In this document: in pieces, positions 1 to 8,254 of the stretch
How positions within the stretch are numbered: position 1 is the stretch's first letter
Layout of the letters: the number at the start of each line of letters is the position of its first letter
Source: Bordetella genomosp. 12
GTDB taxonomy: Bacteria > Pseudomonadota > Gammaproteobacteria > Burkholderiales > Burkholderiaceae_B
NCBI RefSeq assembly: GCF_002261355.1
Contig: NZ_NEVU01000001.1
Location: forward strand, 868,001-932,000
Length of the DNA: 64,000 nucleotides
Direction of reading: 5' to 3'
The notes under the pieces: model-generated
Databases searched by the model: none
The model's input: only the letters and a program-made list of their open reading frames with translations
What the model was told of the DNA's origin: nothing
Translations under genes and position numbers: made by a program

Positions 1-90
1 AACAGCCCCGCGGCCATGGATGCCGAAGTTCGCGACGACCTGCAGCGATGGGGCGCCGTCATCAAGGCGGCGGGGCTGAGCCCCAATTAG
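1..90 (+). CDS. Bug/TctC-family periplasmic solute receptor, C-terminal end only
   Basis: Only the last 29 codons are in the window; the reading frame is open from base 1 to the TAG at 88-90. The tail (…LQRWGAVIKAAGLSPN) is typical of the C-terminus of Bug-family receptors, the extracytoplasmic binding proteins of tripartite tricarboxylate transport, which often end in a W-x-x-V/I-x-K-x-x-G-I/L pattern. It converges on the NodB-type hydrolase gene. The substrate cannot be guessed from so short a piece, and the family call rests on the terminal motif alone. Confidence 0.6.
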   Translation, partial: NSPAAMDAEVRDDLQRWGAVIKAAGLSPN

Positions 91-95
91 TGCCG

Positions 96-125
96 GCGCG
101 GGCGGCGGCGGGCCGCTGCCCGCGC
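96..125. terminator. GC-rich hairpin between converging genes
   Basis: GCGCGGGC (96-103) and GCCCGCGC (118-125) form a perfect 8-bp stem with a 14-base loop between the stop codons of the Bug receptor and the deacetylase-like gene. There is no T-tract on either strand, so termination is only suggested by position. Confidence 0.3.
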
Positions 126-136
126 GCCGGGCGCGC

Positions 137-1033
137 TCAGGCGGCGTGCGCCTTGACGTGGCGCACGACCTCGGCGTGGGTGGCGACCCAGGCGCCTTTG
201 GCGCGCGCGGCCTTGAGGATTTCTTCGAGGATCCAGATCCGCGAGCGCGCGGTGATGACGTGCGGATGCATGGTCAGCTGGAACAGACCGCCGTCCTGCT
301 CGGCGCCCTCGAGCTCGCGCATGAAGATGTCGAGCACGGCCTGCGGCGGGGTATAGGGCCGCAGGGACTGGAAGCGATGCATGATGAAGTAGACGGCATC
401 GTCCCGGATCCATTCGACCGGCAGCTCCACCACGCCCGAGGGCTGGCCGTCGAGCAGCAGTTCATAGCAGTCTTCGTCGGCCATGAGGGAGGAGTCGTAC
501 TCCAGGCCCATTTCGACCGCGATGCGCAGCGTGTGGGGGCTGAAGTCCCAGGAGGGGGTGCGCATGCCGACCGGCCGCACTTTGGTGATGCGCTCGAGCG
601 CATCCGACGAGCGCAGCAGCAGGTCGCGCTCGGCTTCGTAGGGCAGCACGGAATTCAGCTCGTGAATCCAGCCGTGCAGGCCGATCTCGTGGCCGGCGTC
701 GATGAGGCGTTGCTGCTCTTCGGGGTAGGTCAGAGCGGCGACGGCGGGGACGTAGAAACTGGCGCGCGCGTCGTAGCGCTGCAGCAGGCGTTCCAGACGG
801 GGCACGCCGACGCGGGCGCCATACTGGCCCCAGCTCATGCGGCCGATGGATTTGCCGCCTTCGCGCAGCTCGTTGGTCTCGTGGTCGCTGTCAAAGGACA
901 GGGCGACCGCGAAGGGCGCGCCGCCGGGCCAGGAAGCGGGGCGCAGGCTGCGGCCGGCCCGGACGTGATTGATGGTGTTGCGCCAGGTCTCGTCGGGCCA
1001 TTGCCAGGGTTCGAGGGGGGAGTTGCTGTCCAT
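137..1033 (-). CDS. NodB-homology (polysaccharide deacetylase family) cytosolic amidohydrolase
   Basis: 298 aa. The NodB fold is indicated by motif 1 around Asp48/Asp50 (SFDSDHE), motif 2 HGWIH (His120, His124) and a third RTPSWDFS motif near residue 158. There is no signal peptide or membrane segment, which argues against a cell-wall substrate. Cytosolic members of this branch (the Helicobacter PgdA-like group, which includes cyclic-imide hydrolases) act on small amides. The ATG at 1033 is preceded by CCGGAG at good spacing. It is the last gene of the operon that starts with the transporter at 4117, 23 bases after the SDR. The family is clear; the substrate is unknown, and an imidase or amidase role is inference. 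Confidence 0.75.
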   Translation of the reverse strand: MDSNSPLEPWQWPDETWRNTINHVRAGRSLRPASWPGGAPFAVALSFDSDHETNELREGGKSIGRMSWGQYGARVGVPRLERLLQRYDARASFYVPAVAALTYPEEQQRLIDAGHEIGLHGWIHELNSVLPYEAERDLLLRSSDALERITKVRPVGMRTPSWDFSPHTLRIAVEMGLEYDSSLMADEDCYELLLDGQPSGVVELPVEWIRDDAVYFIMHRFQSLRPYTPPQAVLDIFMRELEGAEQDGGLFQLTMHPHVITARSRIWILEEILKAARAKGAWVATHAEVVRHVKAHAA

Positions 1034-1056
1034 GGATGCTCCGGGGTCTGGATGCG

Positions 1057-1800
1057 TTATTTGCCGCCGTCAACGGACAGAATCTGGCCGTTGATCATGG
1101 CGGAGAGGTCAGAGGCCAGCCACAAGGTGGCGTTGGCGATGTCGGCGGGGGTGGCGAGCTTGCGCAGCGCGATGCCGCGCAGCAAGGCGGCCTGCCCGTC
1201 GGCGCCCATGGCATCCCATTGCCGCTGCGTGGCGGCGTTGGTGATGACAAAGCCCGGCGCCACGGCATTGACGCGCACGCCATGCGGGCCGAGCTCATGG
1301 GCCAGTTGGCGCGTCAGGCCCAGCACGGCGTGTTTGGCCGAGCAATAGGCTTGCACGCCGGTCAGGGAGGCTTGCAGCGCCGCGCCGGAGCTGATGTTGA
1401 CGATGACGCCGCGTCCGGCGGCCTTCATGGCCGCGGCCACGGCGCGGCTCACGGCAAAGGCGGCCCCCAGGTTGATGTCGATGATGGTGTCCCATTGCGC
1501 ATCGCTGACCGCTTCGATGGGTTGCGGCGCCTGGCCCGCCACCCCGCCGGCGTTATTGATCAGGATGTCGACGGCGCCGCCGTTCTCCACGCCGGCGATC
1601 CAGTCGGCCGCGGCGCGGCGGTCACGCAGGTCGACGATTCGGGTGCGGATGTCGTGCTGCGGGTCGAATGCCATGGGGTTGATGTCGCAGGCATGCACCT
1701 GCGCGCCCAGTCGCGCGAAAGCCTCGGCGATCTCCTTGCCAAAGCCCAGCGCGGCGCCGGTGACGGCGACGGTGCGGCCCGTGAAGTCCAGTGTGCTCAT
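1057..1800 (-). CDS. SDR-family NAD(P)-dependent oxidoreductase
   Basis: 247 aa, the length of a classical short-chain dehydrogenase. It has the glycine-rich nucleotide motif near residues 14-20 (TGAALGFG, a variant of TGxxxGIG), the NNAG motif, the catalytic Ser of NISSGAA, the YCSAK motif with catalytic Tyr and Lys, and the C-terminal LSVDGGK. Its start overlaps the stop of the upstream ketopantoate-reductase-like gene by four bases (ATGA), so the two are probably translationally coupled. It likely oxidises a hydroxyl or reduces a ketone of the compound imported by the first gene of the operon. The substrate cannot be read from the sequence. Confidence 0.85.
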   Translation of the reverse strand: MSTLDFTGRTVAVTGAALGFGKEIAEAFARLGAQVHACDINPMAFDPQHDIRTRIVDLRDRRAAADWIAGVENGGAVDILINNAGGVAGQAPQPIEAVSDAQWDTIIDINLGAAFAVSRAVAAAMKAAGRGVIVNISSGAALQASLTGVQAYCSAKHAVLGLTRQLAHELGPHGVRVNAVAPGFVITNAATQRQWDAMGADGQAALLRGIALRKLATPADIANATLWLASDLSAMINGQILSVDGGK

Positions 1801-2816
1801 GCCGGCACCAGTTCGAGGAGGTTGTCATCCGTCTGGGCGCGCTTGCCTTGTTCGATCTCGCCGATCATGGCGACGAGCTGGCTCAGGATGGGGCAGGGCT
1901 TGCCATGCTGGCGGCCGACGGTGACGACCACGGCGATCATGTCCACTTCGGTCTTGCGTTTGCGGATCGCCAGGTCGCGCCAGACGCCGGAATGGGTCTT
2001 GGTGTTGGGGCGGTTGAAGTCCACCATGGCCTGAATGCTGGCCCGGGCGCGAGCCTCGGGCGCGCCGGCGGCGAAGGCGGCGGGTTCGAAGCCGTTGAAG
2101 CCGCGAGGGTCGATTTGCTCGGCCTGCGCGACGTCGACGACTTCCTGCGCCAGGCCACGCCACAGAGGGAAAAGATCGTCGCGCTCGAGCACGTCGGCGA
2201 TTCCCGACATGCCGACGGCCTGCGCGAACAGCATGGCGCCGTAGGCCAGCTTGCCCCAGAGGTAGCCATCGACGTCATCCGAAAGTATGGCGTCGGGCTC
2301 GAAGTGGTGCAGATCCTGCAGGAGCTGCTCGGCGCGCGGCGTGACGCGGCCGTCGAGTTCGCCGATGACCACCGCAGCCCGGTTGGAATAGAGCAGCTCG
2401 CCGGGCGCGACCCAATCGGCATAGAAGTTGACGAAGGCACCGATGACGCGCTGGGCGCCCACCACGTCGACGATGAGCGGCTCGCACAGGCCGTTCTGCA
2501 GCGACAGCACATAGCCGTCATCGGCCAGATGGGGCAGCAGCTGCCGCGCGGCTTCGGTGGTGTGATGTGCCTTGACCGCCAGAAACACCCGCTGCCACTT
2601 GCCTTGCACCTCGGCCGGCGTGAACGCCGGCGGGCGGACGACCATATCGTCGATGGGGCCGGTGATATGCAGGCCGTCCTGGCGGATGGCCGCCACGTGC
2701 GCCGGGTCGGCGTCGACCAGGGTGACGTCGTAGCCGGCGCGTGCCAGGTAGGCGCCGACCGTGCCGCCGATGGCGCCGGCGCCCCAGATCAGGATGTCTT
2801 GGTTCGGGTTGCTCAT
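1797..2816 (-). CDS. Ketopantoate reductase-like (ApbA/PanE family) oxidoreductase
   Basis: 339 aa. The N-terminal Rossmann motif is IWGAGAIGGTVGAYLARAG, with the family's conserved Lys in LAVKAHHT near residue 98, followed by the helical C-terminal ApbA domain. The family reduces 2-oxo acids such as 2-dehydropantoate with NADPH. Here the gene sits inside a catabolic operon, overlapping its neighbours by four bases on both sides, with a transporter, an SDR and a hydrolase. A role on a dedicated substrate is therefore more likely than pantothenate synthesis. I leave the symbol empty because a biosynthetic panE would not be expected in this setting. Confidence 0.8.
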   Translation of the reverse strand: MSNPNQDILIWGAGAIGGTVGAYLARAGYDVTLVDADPAHVAAIRQDGLHITGPIDDMVVRPPAFTPAEVQGKWQRVFLAVKAHHTTEAARQLLPHLADDGYVLSLQNGLCEPLIVDVVGAQRVIGAFVNFYADWVAPGELLYSNRAAVVIGELDGRVTPRAEQLLQDLHHFEPDAILSDDVDGYLWGKLAYGAMLFAQAVGMSGIADVLERDDLFPLWRGLAQEVVDVAQAEQIDPRGFNGFEPAAFAAGAPEARARASIQAMVDFNRPNTKTHSGVWRDLAIRKRKTEVDMIAVVVTVGRQHGKPCPILSQLVAMIGEIEQGKRAQTDDNLLELVPA

Positions 2817-4117
2817 TTGAGTTTGTCGTGTGCGGTTTCACGCAGGAAGAAGATGACGAGGCCGGAGACCACGCCTGCGCAGATCAGGTAATACGTCGGC
2901 GAGATGGACGACCCGGTCGCTTCGATCAGTGCGGTGGCGATGAAGGGGGCGAAGCCGCCAAAGATGGCCGTAGCCAGGCTGTAGCCGATGGACAGCAGCG
3001 TGGTGCGCGAGTGCGTGGGGAAAATTTCGCACAGTGCCGCCGGGGCCGCGCCGGAGAACGCGCCGATAAAGAGGTTGAAGATGATCTGGATGGTCAGAAT
3101 GGTGCCGAAACCCGGCTTGCTGATGATGATGTTGAACAGCGGGTAGGGCAGGATGATGAAGGCGGCGCAGCAGGCCAGCAGCAATGTGCGCCGGCCGATG
3201 CGGTCGGACAGCCAGCCGAACAGGGGTGTGGACAGCACCAGGACGACCAGGGCGATCGAGTTGGAGTTGAGCGCCTGTTGTTGCGTCAGCCCGGCATGCT
3301 TGACCAGGAAGGTCGGCATGTAGGAGAGCATGATGTAGTACGACACCGTCCAGATGATGGTGAAGCCGAACGCGCGGCCCAGCATCCGGAACATCTCCGA
3401 GCGCTCGGTCTTGGGCGCGGGCGTGGCGTCTTGCTGCAACTTGGTGAAGGCGGGCGTCTCTTCGAGATTGCGGCGCATGTAGAAGCCGACCGGCAGCAGC
3501 AGACCGCCCAAGAGGAAGGGAATGCGCCAGCCCCAATCGTCCATTTGCTGGGCCGTGAAGATGCCGACCATGCCGGCGACCACCAGGCTGGAGAGCAGGC
3601 TGGAGGCGGCGATCGACGCCTGGCCCAGGCTGCCGAAGAAGCCGCGCCGGCCGGCGGGCGCCGACTCGACGATGAGCGTGGTGGCGCTGCCCCATTCGCC
3701 GCCGGCGGCCAGGCCCTGGATCAGGCGCAGGGCCACCAGCAGGACGGGCGCGGCCAGGCCGATGGTGTCATAGGTGGGCAGCAGGCCGATACCCACCGTG
3801 CCCAAGGCCATGCCGAAGATCGTGATCTGCAAAGCGGTCTTGCGGCCGCGCACGTCGGCGATGCGGCCGATGATGGCCCCGCCCAGCGGCCGCGCCAGAA
3901 AGCCCACGCCGAAAGTGGCGAAGCTGGCCAGCAGGCCGGCAACCTCGTCCCCGTGGAAGAACTTCTTGGCCAGCGTCGCGGCCAGGAAGGCATACACAAT
4001 GAAATCGTAGTACTCGAGCACGTTGCCGATCATCGCGGCGCCCAGCTGTTTCTTCGGGCGCGGCGTGCTGTTTTGATCCGCCCACGCGGCGCCAGAGGTT
4101 GCTTTTGCAGTGGTCAT
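2813..4117 (-). CDS. MFS transporter, metabolite:H+ symporter (MHS) type
   Basis: 434 aa with about twelve hydrophobic segments. The family pattern is clear: a conserved first half with LARPLGGAIIGRIADVRGRK after the third segment and an RLIQGLAAGGEWGSA motif, typical of the ShiA/ProP/CitA group that brings in organic acids or zwitterions with protons. It is the first gene of a four-gene operon; its stop overlaps the next start by four bases. A perfect 20-bp palindrome lies 45 bases upstream of its ATG, and an IclR-family gene is the next gene upstream, so substrate-responsive control is likely. The substrate is unknown. Confidence 0.88.
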   Translation of the reverse strand: MTTAKATSGAAWADQNSTPRPKKQLGAAMIGNVLEYYDFIVYAFLAATLAKKFFHGDEVAGLLASFATFGVGFLARPLGGAIIGRIADVRGRKTALQITIFGMALGTVGIGLLPTYDTIGLAAPVLLVALRLIQGLAAGGEWGSATTLIVESAPAGRRGFFGSLGQASIAASSLLSSLVVAGMVGIFTAQQMDDWGWRIPFLLGGLLLPVGFYMRRNLEETPAFTKLQQDATPAPKTERSEMFRMLGRAFGFTIIWTVSYYIMLSYMPTFLVKHAGLTQQQALNSNSIALVVLVLSTPLFGWLSDRIGRRTLLLACCAAFIILPYPLFNIIISKPGFGTILTIQIIFNLFIGAFSGAAPAALCEIFPTHSRTTLLSIGYSLATAIFGGFAPFIATALIEATGSSISPTYYLICAGVVSGLVIFFLRETAHDKLK

Positions 4118-4161
4118 AAGAGAGCTGTCAGTTCAAGAGTGAAGGGCTGAACTACGGGCAA

Positions 4162-4181
4162 TCGTTCATATATATGAACGA
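4162..4181. promoter_or_regulatory. Perfect 20-bp palindrome, probable IclR operator
   Basis: TCGTTCATATATATGAACGA reads the same on both strands. It lies 45-64 bases upstream of the transporter start at 4117. A near copy of one arm recurs 19 bases further on (ATATATGAAC at 4170-4179, ATATGTGAAC at 4189-4198). The spacer between the MFS start and the IclR stop (4118-4398) holds no convincing ORF. Assignment to the IclR protein encoded next door is inference. Confidence 0.6.
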
Positions 4182-4368
4182 CAATCAAATATGTGAACAT
4201 GATGCCGCGCACGGAACTGCCCTGTCGATAAGGGGAAGCCCGGAGGTCAGAGGGGATGTGGGGGGATGGCGCGCGCGCGGTCGTCGCGCGCAACGCCGGC
4301 GTGCGCGGGGGGAAGCCGTGAGGCGGGGAGAGTCCGCCGGAGTCAGCCGGGCGGGGGAGGATGCGGCA

Positions 4369-4389
4369 GCCCGCCGGCGTGCGGCGGGC
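4369..4389 (-). terminator. Hairpin just downstream of the iclR-family stop
   Basis: GCCCGCCG (4369-4376) and CGGCGGGC (4382-4389) make a perfect 8-bp stem with a 5-base loop, starting ten bases past the regulator's stop codon on the minus strand. No U-tract follows, so it may be a weak or Rho-assisted terminator separating the regulator from the operon below. Confidence 0.35.
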
Positions 4390-4398
4390 CCGCCGGGG

Positions 4399-5181
4399 TC
4401 AGGGCTGGAAGCCCAGCGCGGCGTGGATCGTGCCGACTTTGGCGCCGAGCGCGGCGATGGCGAGCTCGCGCTTTTCTGCGAAGCGGGTCGACACGAAGGC
4501 GACATTGAGCGCGGCGACCGGCGCGCCGCTGCGGTCGCGGATGGCCATGGCCATGCCGGTGCCGCCCCGCTCGCATTCTTCTTCGACCACGCAATAGCCG
4601 TCCAGGGCCGCCTGCTTGATGCGGGCATTGATGTCGGCGGGCTTGGTCAGCGTGAACGGGGTGAGAGCCACCAGCGGCAACTTGGCCAGCACCGCGCGGC
4701 GGCGCGTCTCCGGCATCATGGACAGCATCGCCCGCCCCATGGCCGTACAGTAGGCGGGGAAGTGCTGGCTGGGCTTGGCCTCGTAGCGGATGGGCTGGCT
4801 GGAGCGGGCCTGGTTGAGGATACGCAGGCTGCCTTGCTCCTGAAGCGCGCCGAGCAAAACGGATTCGCCCAGCTCGGCAGCCAGTTCGGTCATCAGCGGC
4901 GTGGCGACGGCGACGATGTGCGCGAGGGTGTCGCCGCCCCAGCCAAAGCCGTGCGCCCGGAAGGCCGCGTTCATGGCGTAGTGGCCGTTCTCGTTGCGAA
5001 TGACATAGCCGCGCGCGCACAGCGTGCGCAGCAGGCCCAGGGCGCTGCTCTTGGGCAGGCCGAAGCGCGTGGCGATGTCCACCAGGCTATGACTGGCGTC
5101 GTGTTCGGCAAAAAATTCCAGCAGGTCCAGCACCCGCGCCGCAGATCGAACAACCTCACTCATTGCATTCACATCCATCAC
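4399..5181 (-). CDS. IclR-family transcriptional regulator
   Basis: 260 aa: an N-terminal winged helix-turn-helix (residues ~12-70, including HSLVDIATRFGLPKSSALGLLRTL) and a C-terminal GAF-like effector domain (~85-255). The start is uncertain. GTG at 5181, ATG at 5178 and ATG at 5163 are all possible and none has a strong ribosome binding site; the ATG at 5163 gives the more usual N-terminus (MSEVVRSAARVLDL). The gene lies between two catabolic operons on the same strand and is 281 bases upstream of the transporter operon, whose leader carries a perfect palindrome. It probably controls that operon. Confidence 0.88.
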   Translation of the reverse strand: MMDVNAMSEVVRSAARVLDLLEFFAEHDASHSLVDIATRFGLPKSSALGLLRTLCARGYVIRNENGHYAMNAAFRAHGFGWGGDTLAHIVAVATPLMTELAAELGESVLLGALQEQGSLRILNQARSSQPIRYEAKPSQHFPAYCTAMGRAMLSMMPETRRRAVLAKLPLVALTPFTLTKPADINARIKQAALDGYCVVEEECERGGTGMAMAIRDRSGAPVAALNVAFVSTRFAEKRELAIAALGAKVGTIHAALGFQP

Positions 5182-5265
5182 AGGAACGCTGGAATTATGC
5201 TGTAGATCGCGAGTGGCTCCTAGAAGGTTGCCGCCGACCGCTGTGCCGGCCGGCGGGTGACGCGC

Positions 5266-6015
5266 TCAGCCGCGCAGGCCGGCCGCGAGAAAGCCGCCGT
5301 CGACCGCCAGGGTCTGGCCGGTGATGTAGCCGGTGTGTTCGCCGCACAGGTAGGCGACCGCCTGCGCGACCTCGTCCGGCGCGCCGTAACGGCCGGCGGG
5401 CACACGCTGCAGATACTCGGCGCGGGTGGCGGCGGGATGATGGGCCCGGGTCAAGGGAGTGTCGATCGGGCCCGGGGCGACGCAGTTGGCGGTAATGCCC
5501 ACGCCGGCGAACTCGACGGCGATCTGGCGGGTGAGCGCGGCCAGGCCAGCCTTGGAGCTGCCATAGGCCGCGCGGTCCGCGCTGGCGCGCTCGCCGCTGA
5601 TGGAGGTGATGTTCACGATCCGGCCCCAGGCCTGCGGTTTCATGAGGCCGATGGCGTGCTGGCAGGCCAGCATGGGGCCATTGAGGTTGACCGCCATGAC
5701 CTGCTGCCAGCGTTCGAGCGGATAGTCTTCGAAGCGGCCAGGATGGGCGATACCGGCGTTGTTGACCAGGATGTCGCACCGGCCGTGCCGGGTGCGCACG
5801 CTGTCGAACAGGCGCCGGATGCTGTCCGGATCGCCGGCGTCCAGGCTGTGCGCGCTGGCGTTGCGCAGTCCGGCGGCGGCCTGGCTGGCGGCCGCCGTGT
5901 CCAGGTCCGCGATGATCACATGGTGGCCCAGTGCATCGAGTTGGGCGGCGATGGCCGCGCCGATGCCATGGGCGCCGCCGGTCACGACCGCAACGCGGGG
6001 AAGCGAGCGCGTCAT
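5266..6015 (-). CDS. SDR-family oxidoreductase
   Basis: 249 aa classical SDR: TGGAHGIG at ~12-19, NNAG near residue 87, catalytic Ser in NITSISGE, YGSSK with Tyr and Lys, and the terminal TGQTLAVDGGFL. Its ATG follows the TAG of the MFS gene with no gap (TAGATG), so the two form an operon driven from the MarR-operator promoter near 7358. Likely a dehydrogenase for the compound brought in by that transporter. It differs clearly from the SDRs at 1057 and 7460, so it is not a recent duplicate. Confidence 0.85.
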   Translation of the reverse strand: MTRSLPRVAVVTGGAHGIGAAIAAQLDALGHHVIIADLDTAAASQAAAGLRNASAHSLDAGDPDSIRRLFDSVRTRHGRCDILVNNAGIAHPGRFEDYPLERWQQVMAVNLNGPMLACQHAIGLMKPQAWGRIVNITSISGERASADRAAYGSSKAGLAALTRQIAVEFAGVGITANCVAPGPIDTPLTRAHHPAATRAEYLQRVPAGRYGAPDEVAQAVAYLCGEHTGYITGQTLAVDGGFLAAGLRG

Positions 6016-7314
6016 CTATACCGCCTTCTGCGAGAGCATGCGGGCCGGCAACAGCCAGACCAGCACGACACCGACGAATGCCGCCGCAGCCAGGCCGTAC
6101 AGACCCGCGCTGACCTGGCCGGTGGCGTCGGCCACCAGGCCGACGAGATAGGGGGCGGCGAATCCCGACAGATTGCCGATGGAAGTGATGAGCGCGAAGC
6201 CCGTTGCGGCCGTCGCGCCGGTCAGGAAGGTGGTGGGCAGGTTCCAGAACAGGGGGATGGTGCTGACGATGCCCGCCATGGCCACGGTCAGCGCGACGAA
6301 GGACCATATGGGGTCGGCGCGCAGGAGCACGCTGGCGACGAGCAGCGCGCCGCCCAGCAGGCCGGCAAAGGCCAGATGCATGCGCCGTTCATGATGGCGG
6401 TCGGAGCTCCAGGCCAGGATCAGCATGGTGATCACGGCGGCGCCGTAGGGAATGGCCGTCAGCCAGCCGATCTGGCTCAGCGTGGTGTAGCCCAGCGCCT
6501 TGATCAGGGTCGGCAGCCAGAAGCTCACGCCGTAGAGCGCGGCCACGAAGCAGAAGTAGATCAGGCAGAGCAGCCAGACGCGGCCATCGACCAAGCCGGC
6601 GCGGAAACTGCCGGTGTGGTGGTGGTCGGCATCGCCCAGTTCCGCCTTGAGCTGCGTTTTCTCCTCGTGGGACAACCATTTGGCATCCTCGATGCGGTCG
6701 GGCACCAGGCGCCAGAAGATCAGGCCGCACACCACGGCCGGCAGGCCCTCACAGAGGAACATCCATTGCCAGCCCACCAGCGGCAGAAAGTGCGGCGTGC
6801 TGTTCATCAGCCAGGCCGACAGCGGCGCGCCGATGACGCCGGAGATTGGCAGGGCGGTCATGAAGGCGGCGATGATGCGGCCCCGGGTGCGCGGCGGGAA
6901 CCATTGGCTGACGTAGAGCATGATGCCCGGCGCAAAACCCGCTTCCGCGAGGCCCAGCAGAAAGCGCACGGTGTAGAACGAGAGCGGACCGGTCACGAAC
7001 AAAGTGCAGGCCGACAGAATGCCCCAGCTGATCATGATCCGCGTCAACCATACGCGGGCGCCGACGCGGTGAAGAATCATGTTGCTGGGCACTTCGAACA
7101 GGCAATACCCGATGAAGAAAATGCCGGCGCCCAGGCCGTAGGCGGCATTGGACAGTCCGATGTCGGGCGCCATTTCGAGCTTGGCGAAGGCCACGTTGAC
7201 CTTGTCCAGCTGATTGACGATCAGGCTGGCGAGAATGATGGGAATCAAACGCCAGAACACTTTGGCGTCGATGGATGCCTGATCGGGCGCGCGGCCCTCG
7301 AGCACGGAATGCAT
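6016..7314 (-). CDS. MFS transporter, anion:cation symporter (ACS) family
   Basis: 432 aa from the ATG at 7314, which has an AAGGAGA ribosome binding site nine bases upstream; an in-frame GTG at 7335 would add seven residues but lacks one. Twelve hydrophobic segments and the ACS-family signatures are present (early NVAFAKLEM, GYCLFEVPSNMILHRVGAR, LLGLAEAGFAPG). This family imports organic anions such as phthalate, tartrate, hexuronates and 4-hydroxyphenylacetate. It is transcribed divergently from the SDR at 7460 across a MarR-type operator. The substrate is unknown. Confidence 0.88.
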   Translation of the reverse strand: MHSVLEGRAPDQASIDAKVFWRLIPIILASLIVNQLDKVNVAFAKLEMAPDIGLSNAAYGLGAGIFFIGYCLFEVPSNMILHRVGARVWLTRIMISWGILSACTLFVTGPLSFYTVRFLLGLAEAGFAPGIMLYVSQWFPPRTRGRIIAAFMTALPISGVIGAPLSAWLMNSTPHFLPLVGWQWMFLCEGLPAVVCGLIFWRLVPDRIEDAKWLSHEEKTQLKAELGDADHHHTGSFRAGLVDGRVWLLCLIYFCFVAALYGVSFWLPTLIKALGYTTLSQIGWLTAIPYGAAVITMLILAWSSDRHHERRMHLAFAGLLGGALLVASVLLRADPIWSFVALTVAMAGIVSTIPLFWNLPTTFLTGATAATGFALITSIGNLSGFAAPYLVGLVADATGQVSAGLYGLAAAAFVGVVLVWLLPARMLSQKAV

Positions 7315-7357
7315 GATGGCTTGTCTCCTTGGCACGCCAATCCGATGAGGCGTGTTT

Positions 7358-7375
7358 TATTATCAGTTGATAATA
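7358..7375. promoter_or_regulatory. MarR-type operator, copy 1
   Basis: TATTATCA-GT-TGATAATA: 8-bp arms in perfect inverted repeat with a 2-bp centre, 43 bases from the ATG of the MFS gene (7314) and 84 bases from the ATG of the SDR (7460). The same arms recur at 8818-8835. The A/T-rich arm could overlap a -10 element. A matching marR gene lies between the two copies. Confidence 0.75.
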
Positions 7376-7459
7376 TATACCTGTTCGCGACGGACGCGTT
7401 CGACGTCTTCACTGGGACTATCCCTAGTGATCAGGGCGAGCAGAGACAAGGAGACAAAA

Positions 7460-8254
7460 ATGAATGAGACCCTCAACGTGGTGGCTATCACCGGCGCGGC
7501 CAGCGGGATCGGTCGCGCCACGGCGCTGGCCGCCGCCAGCCGGGGCGCCACCGTCGTGGCGCTGGACCGCGATCTCGCCGCGCTGGAAGCGCTGGCCTCG
7601 GCATGGACGGGCACGTCGCGCATCCTTCCGATCGGCGTGGATATCAGTTCGGAAGCCCAGGTCCGGCAAGCCATCCAGGCCATCGGGCAGGCCGGCGTCA
7701 AGCAGGTCGATATGTTGGTCAATTGCGCGGGCATCGTGTCGCGCAGCCGCTTCGAGGAGACCTCTCTGCCCGAGTGGCAGAAGGCGCTGGACGTCAACCT
7801 GACGGGGGCGTTTCTGTGCACGCAATGGTTCGTCCCCTTGCTGGAGGCCGGCCAGGGCAAGGCGGTCGTGCAGGTGGCCTCGTTGGCGGCCAAGCGGGTG
7901 TCCTACACAGGCGGCATAGGCTATACGGCCGCCAAGGCGGGCATGCTGGGGCTGATGCGCCACGCCGCCTTCGAGCTTTCACTCAAGCGGATACGCGTGA
8001 ACGCGGTCTGCCCTGGCCCGGTCTTGACCGAACTGACGCGCAACGCCCTGAGCGATGACGACATCCAGCATGTGGCGGGCATGGTGCCGCTGGGCAACTG
8101 GCTGAGCCCGCAGGACGTGGCCGAGGCAATCCTCTTTCTGGGCAGCGCGGCGGCCCGCATGATCACCGGCGCGACGCTGGACGTCGATGGCGGCCTGTCG
8201 CTGGTGACCGGCGGCACCGCGCAAGACTATGCCAAGTCGCGCGATCAGGCCTGA
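7460..8254 (+). CDS. SDR-family oxidoreductase
   Basis: 264 aa from the ATG at 7460, chosen because of the AAGGAGA site eight bases upstream; an open frame further upstream runs through the promoter. Classical SDR motifs are present: TGAASGIG at ~11-18, NCAG (for NNAG), VASLAAK, YTAAK, and TLDVDGG near the end. Its last ten bases overlap the end of the convergent marR gene. It shares a divergent promoter and operator with the MFS/SDR operon, so it is probably induced by the same compound. Confidence 0.87.
   Translation: MNETLNVVAITGAASGIGRATALAAASRGATVVALDRDLAALEALASAWTGTSRILPIGVDISSEAQVRQAIQAIGQAGVKQVDMLVNCAGIVSRSRFEETSLPEWQKALDVNLTGAFLCTQWFVPLLEAGQGKAVVQVASLAAKRVSYTGGIGYTAAKAGMLGLMRHAAFELSLKRIRVNAVCPGPVLTELTRNALSDDDIQHVAGMVPLGNWLSPQDVAEAILFLGSAAARMITGATLDVDGGLSLVTGGTAQDYAKSRDQA

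Noticed and set aside
146-1348. Long plus-strand open frame opposite the deacetylase-like and SDR genes
   Set aside because: It is the mirror of two well-supported minus-strand genes, with low-complexity Gly/Ala/Val/His composition and no known motif. GC-rich codon bias creates such frames here.
5257-7467. 736-codon open frame on the plus strand
   Set aside because: Gln/Gly/His/Ala-rich translation opposite an SDR and an MFS gene whose motifs are complete; no start context.
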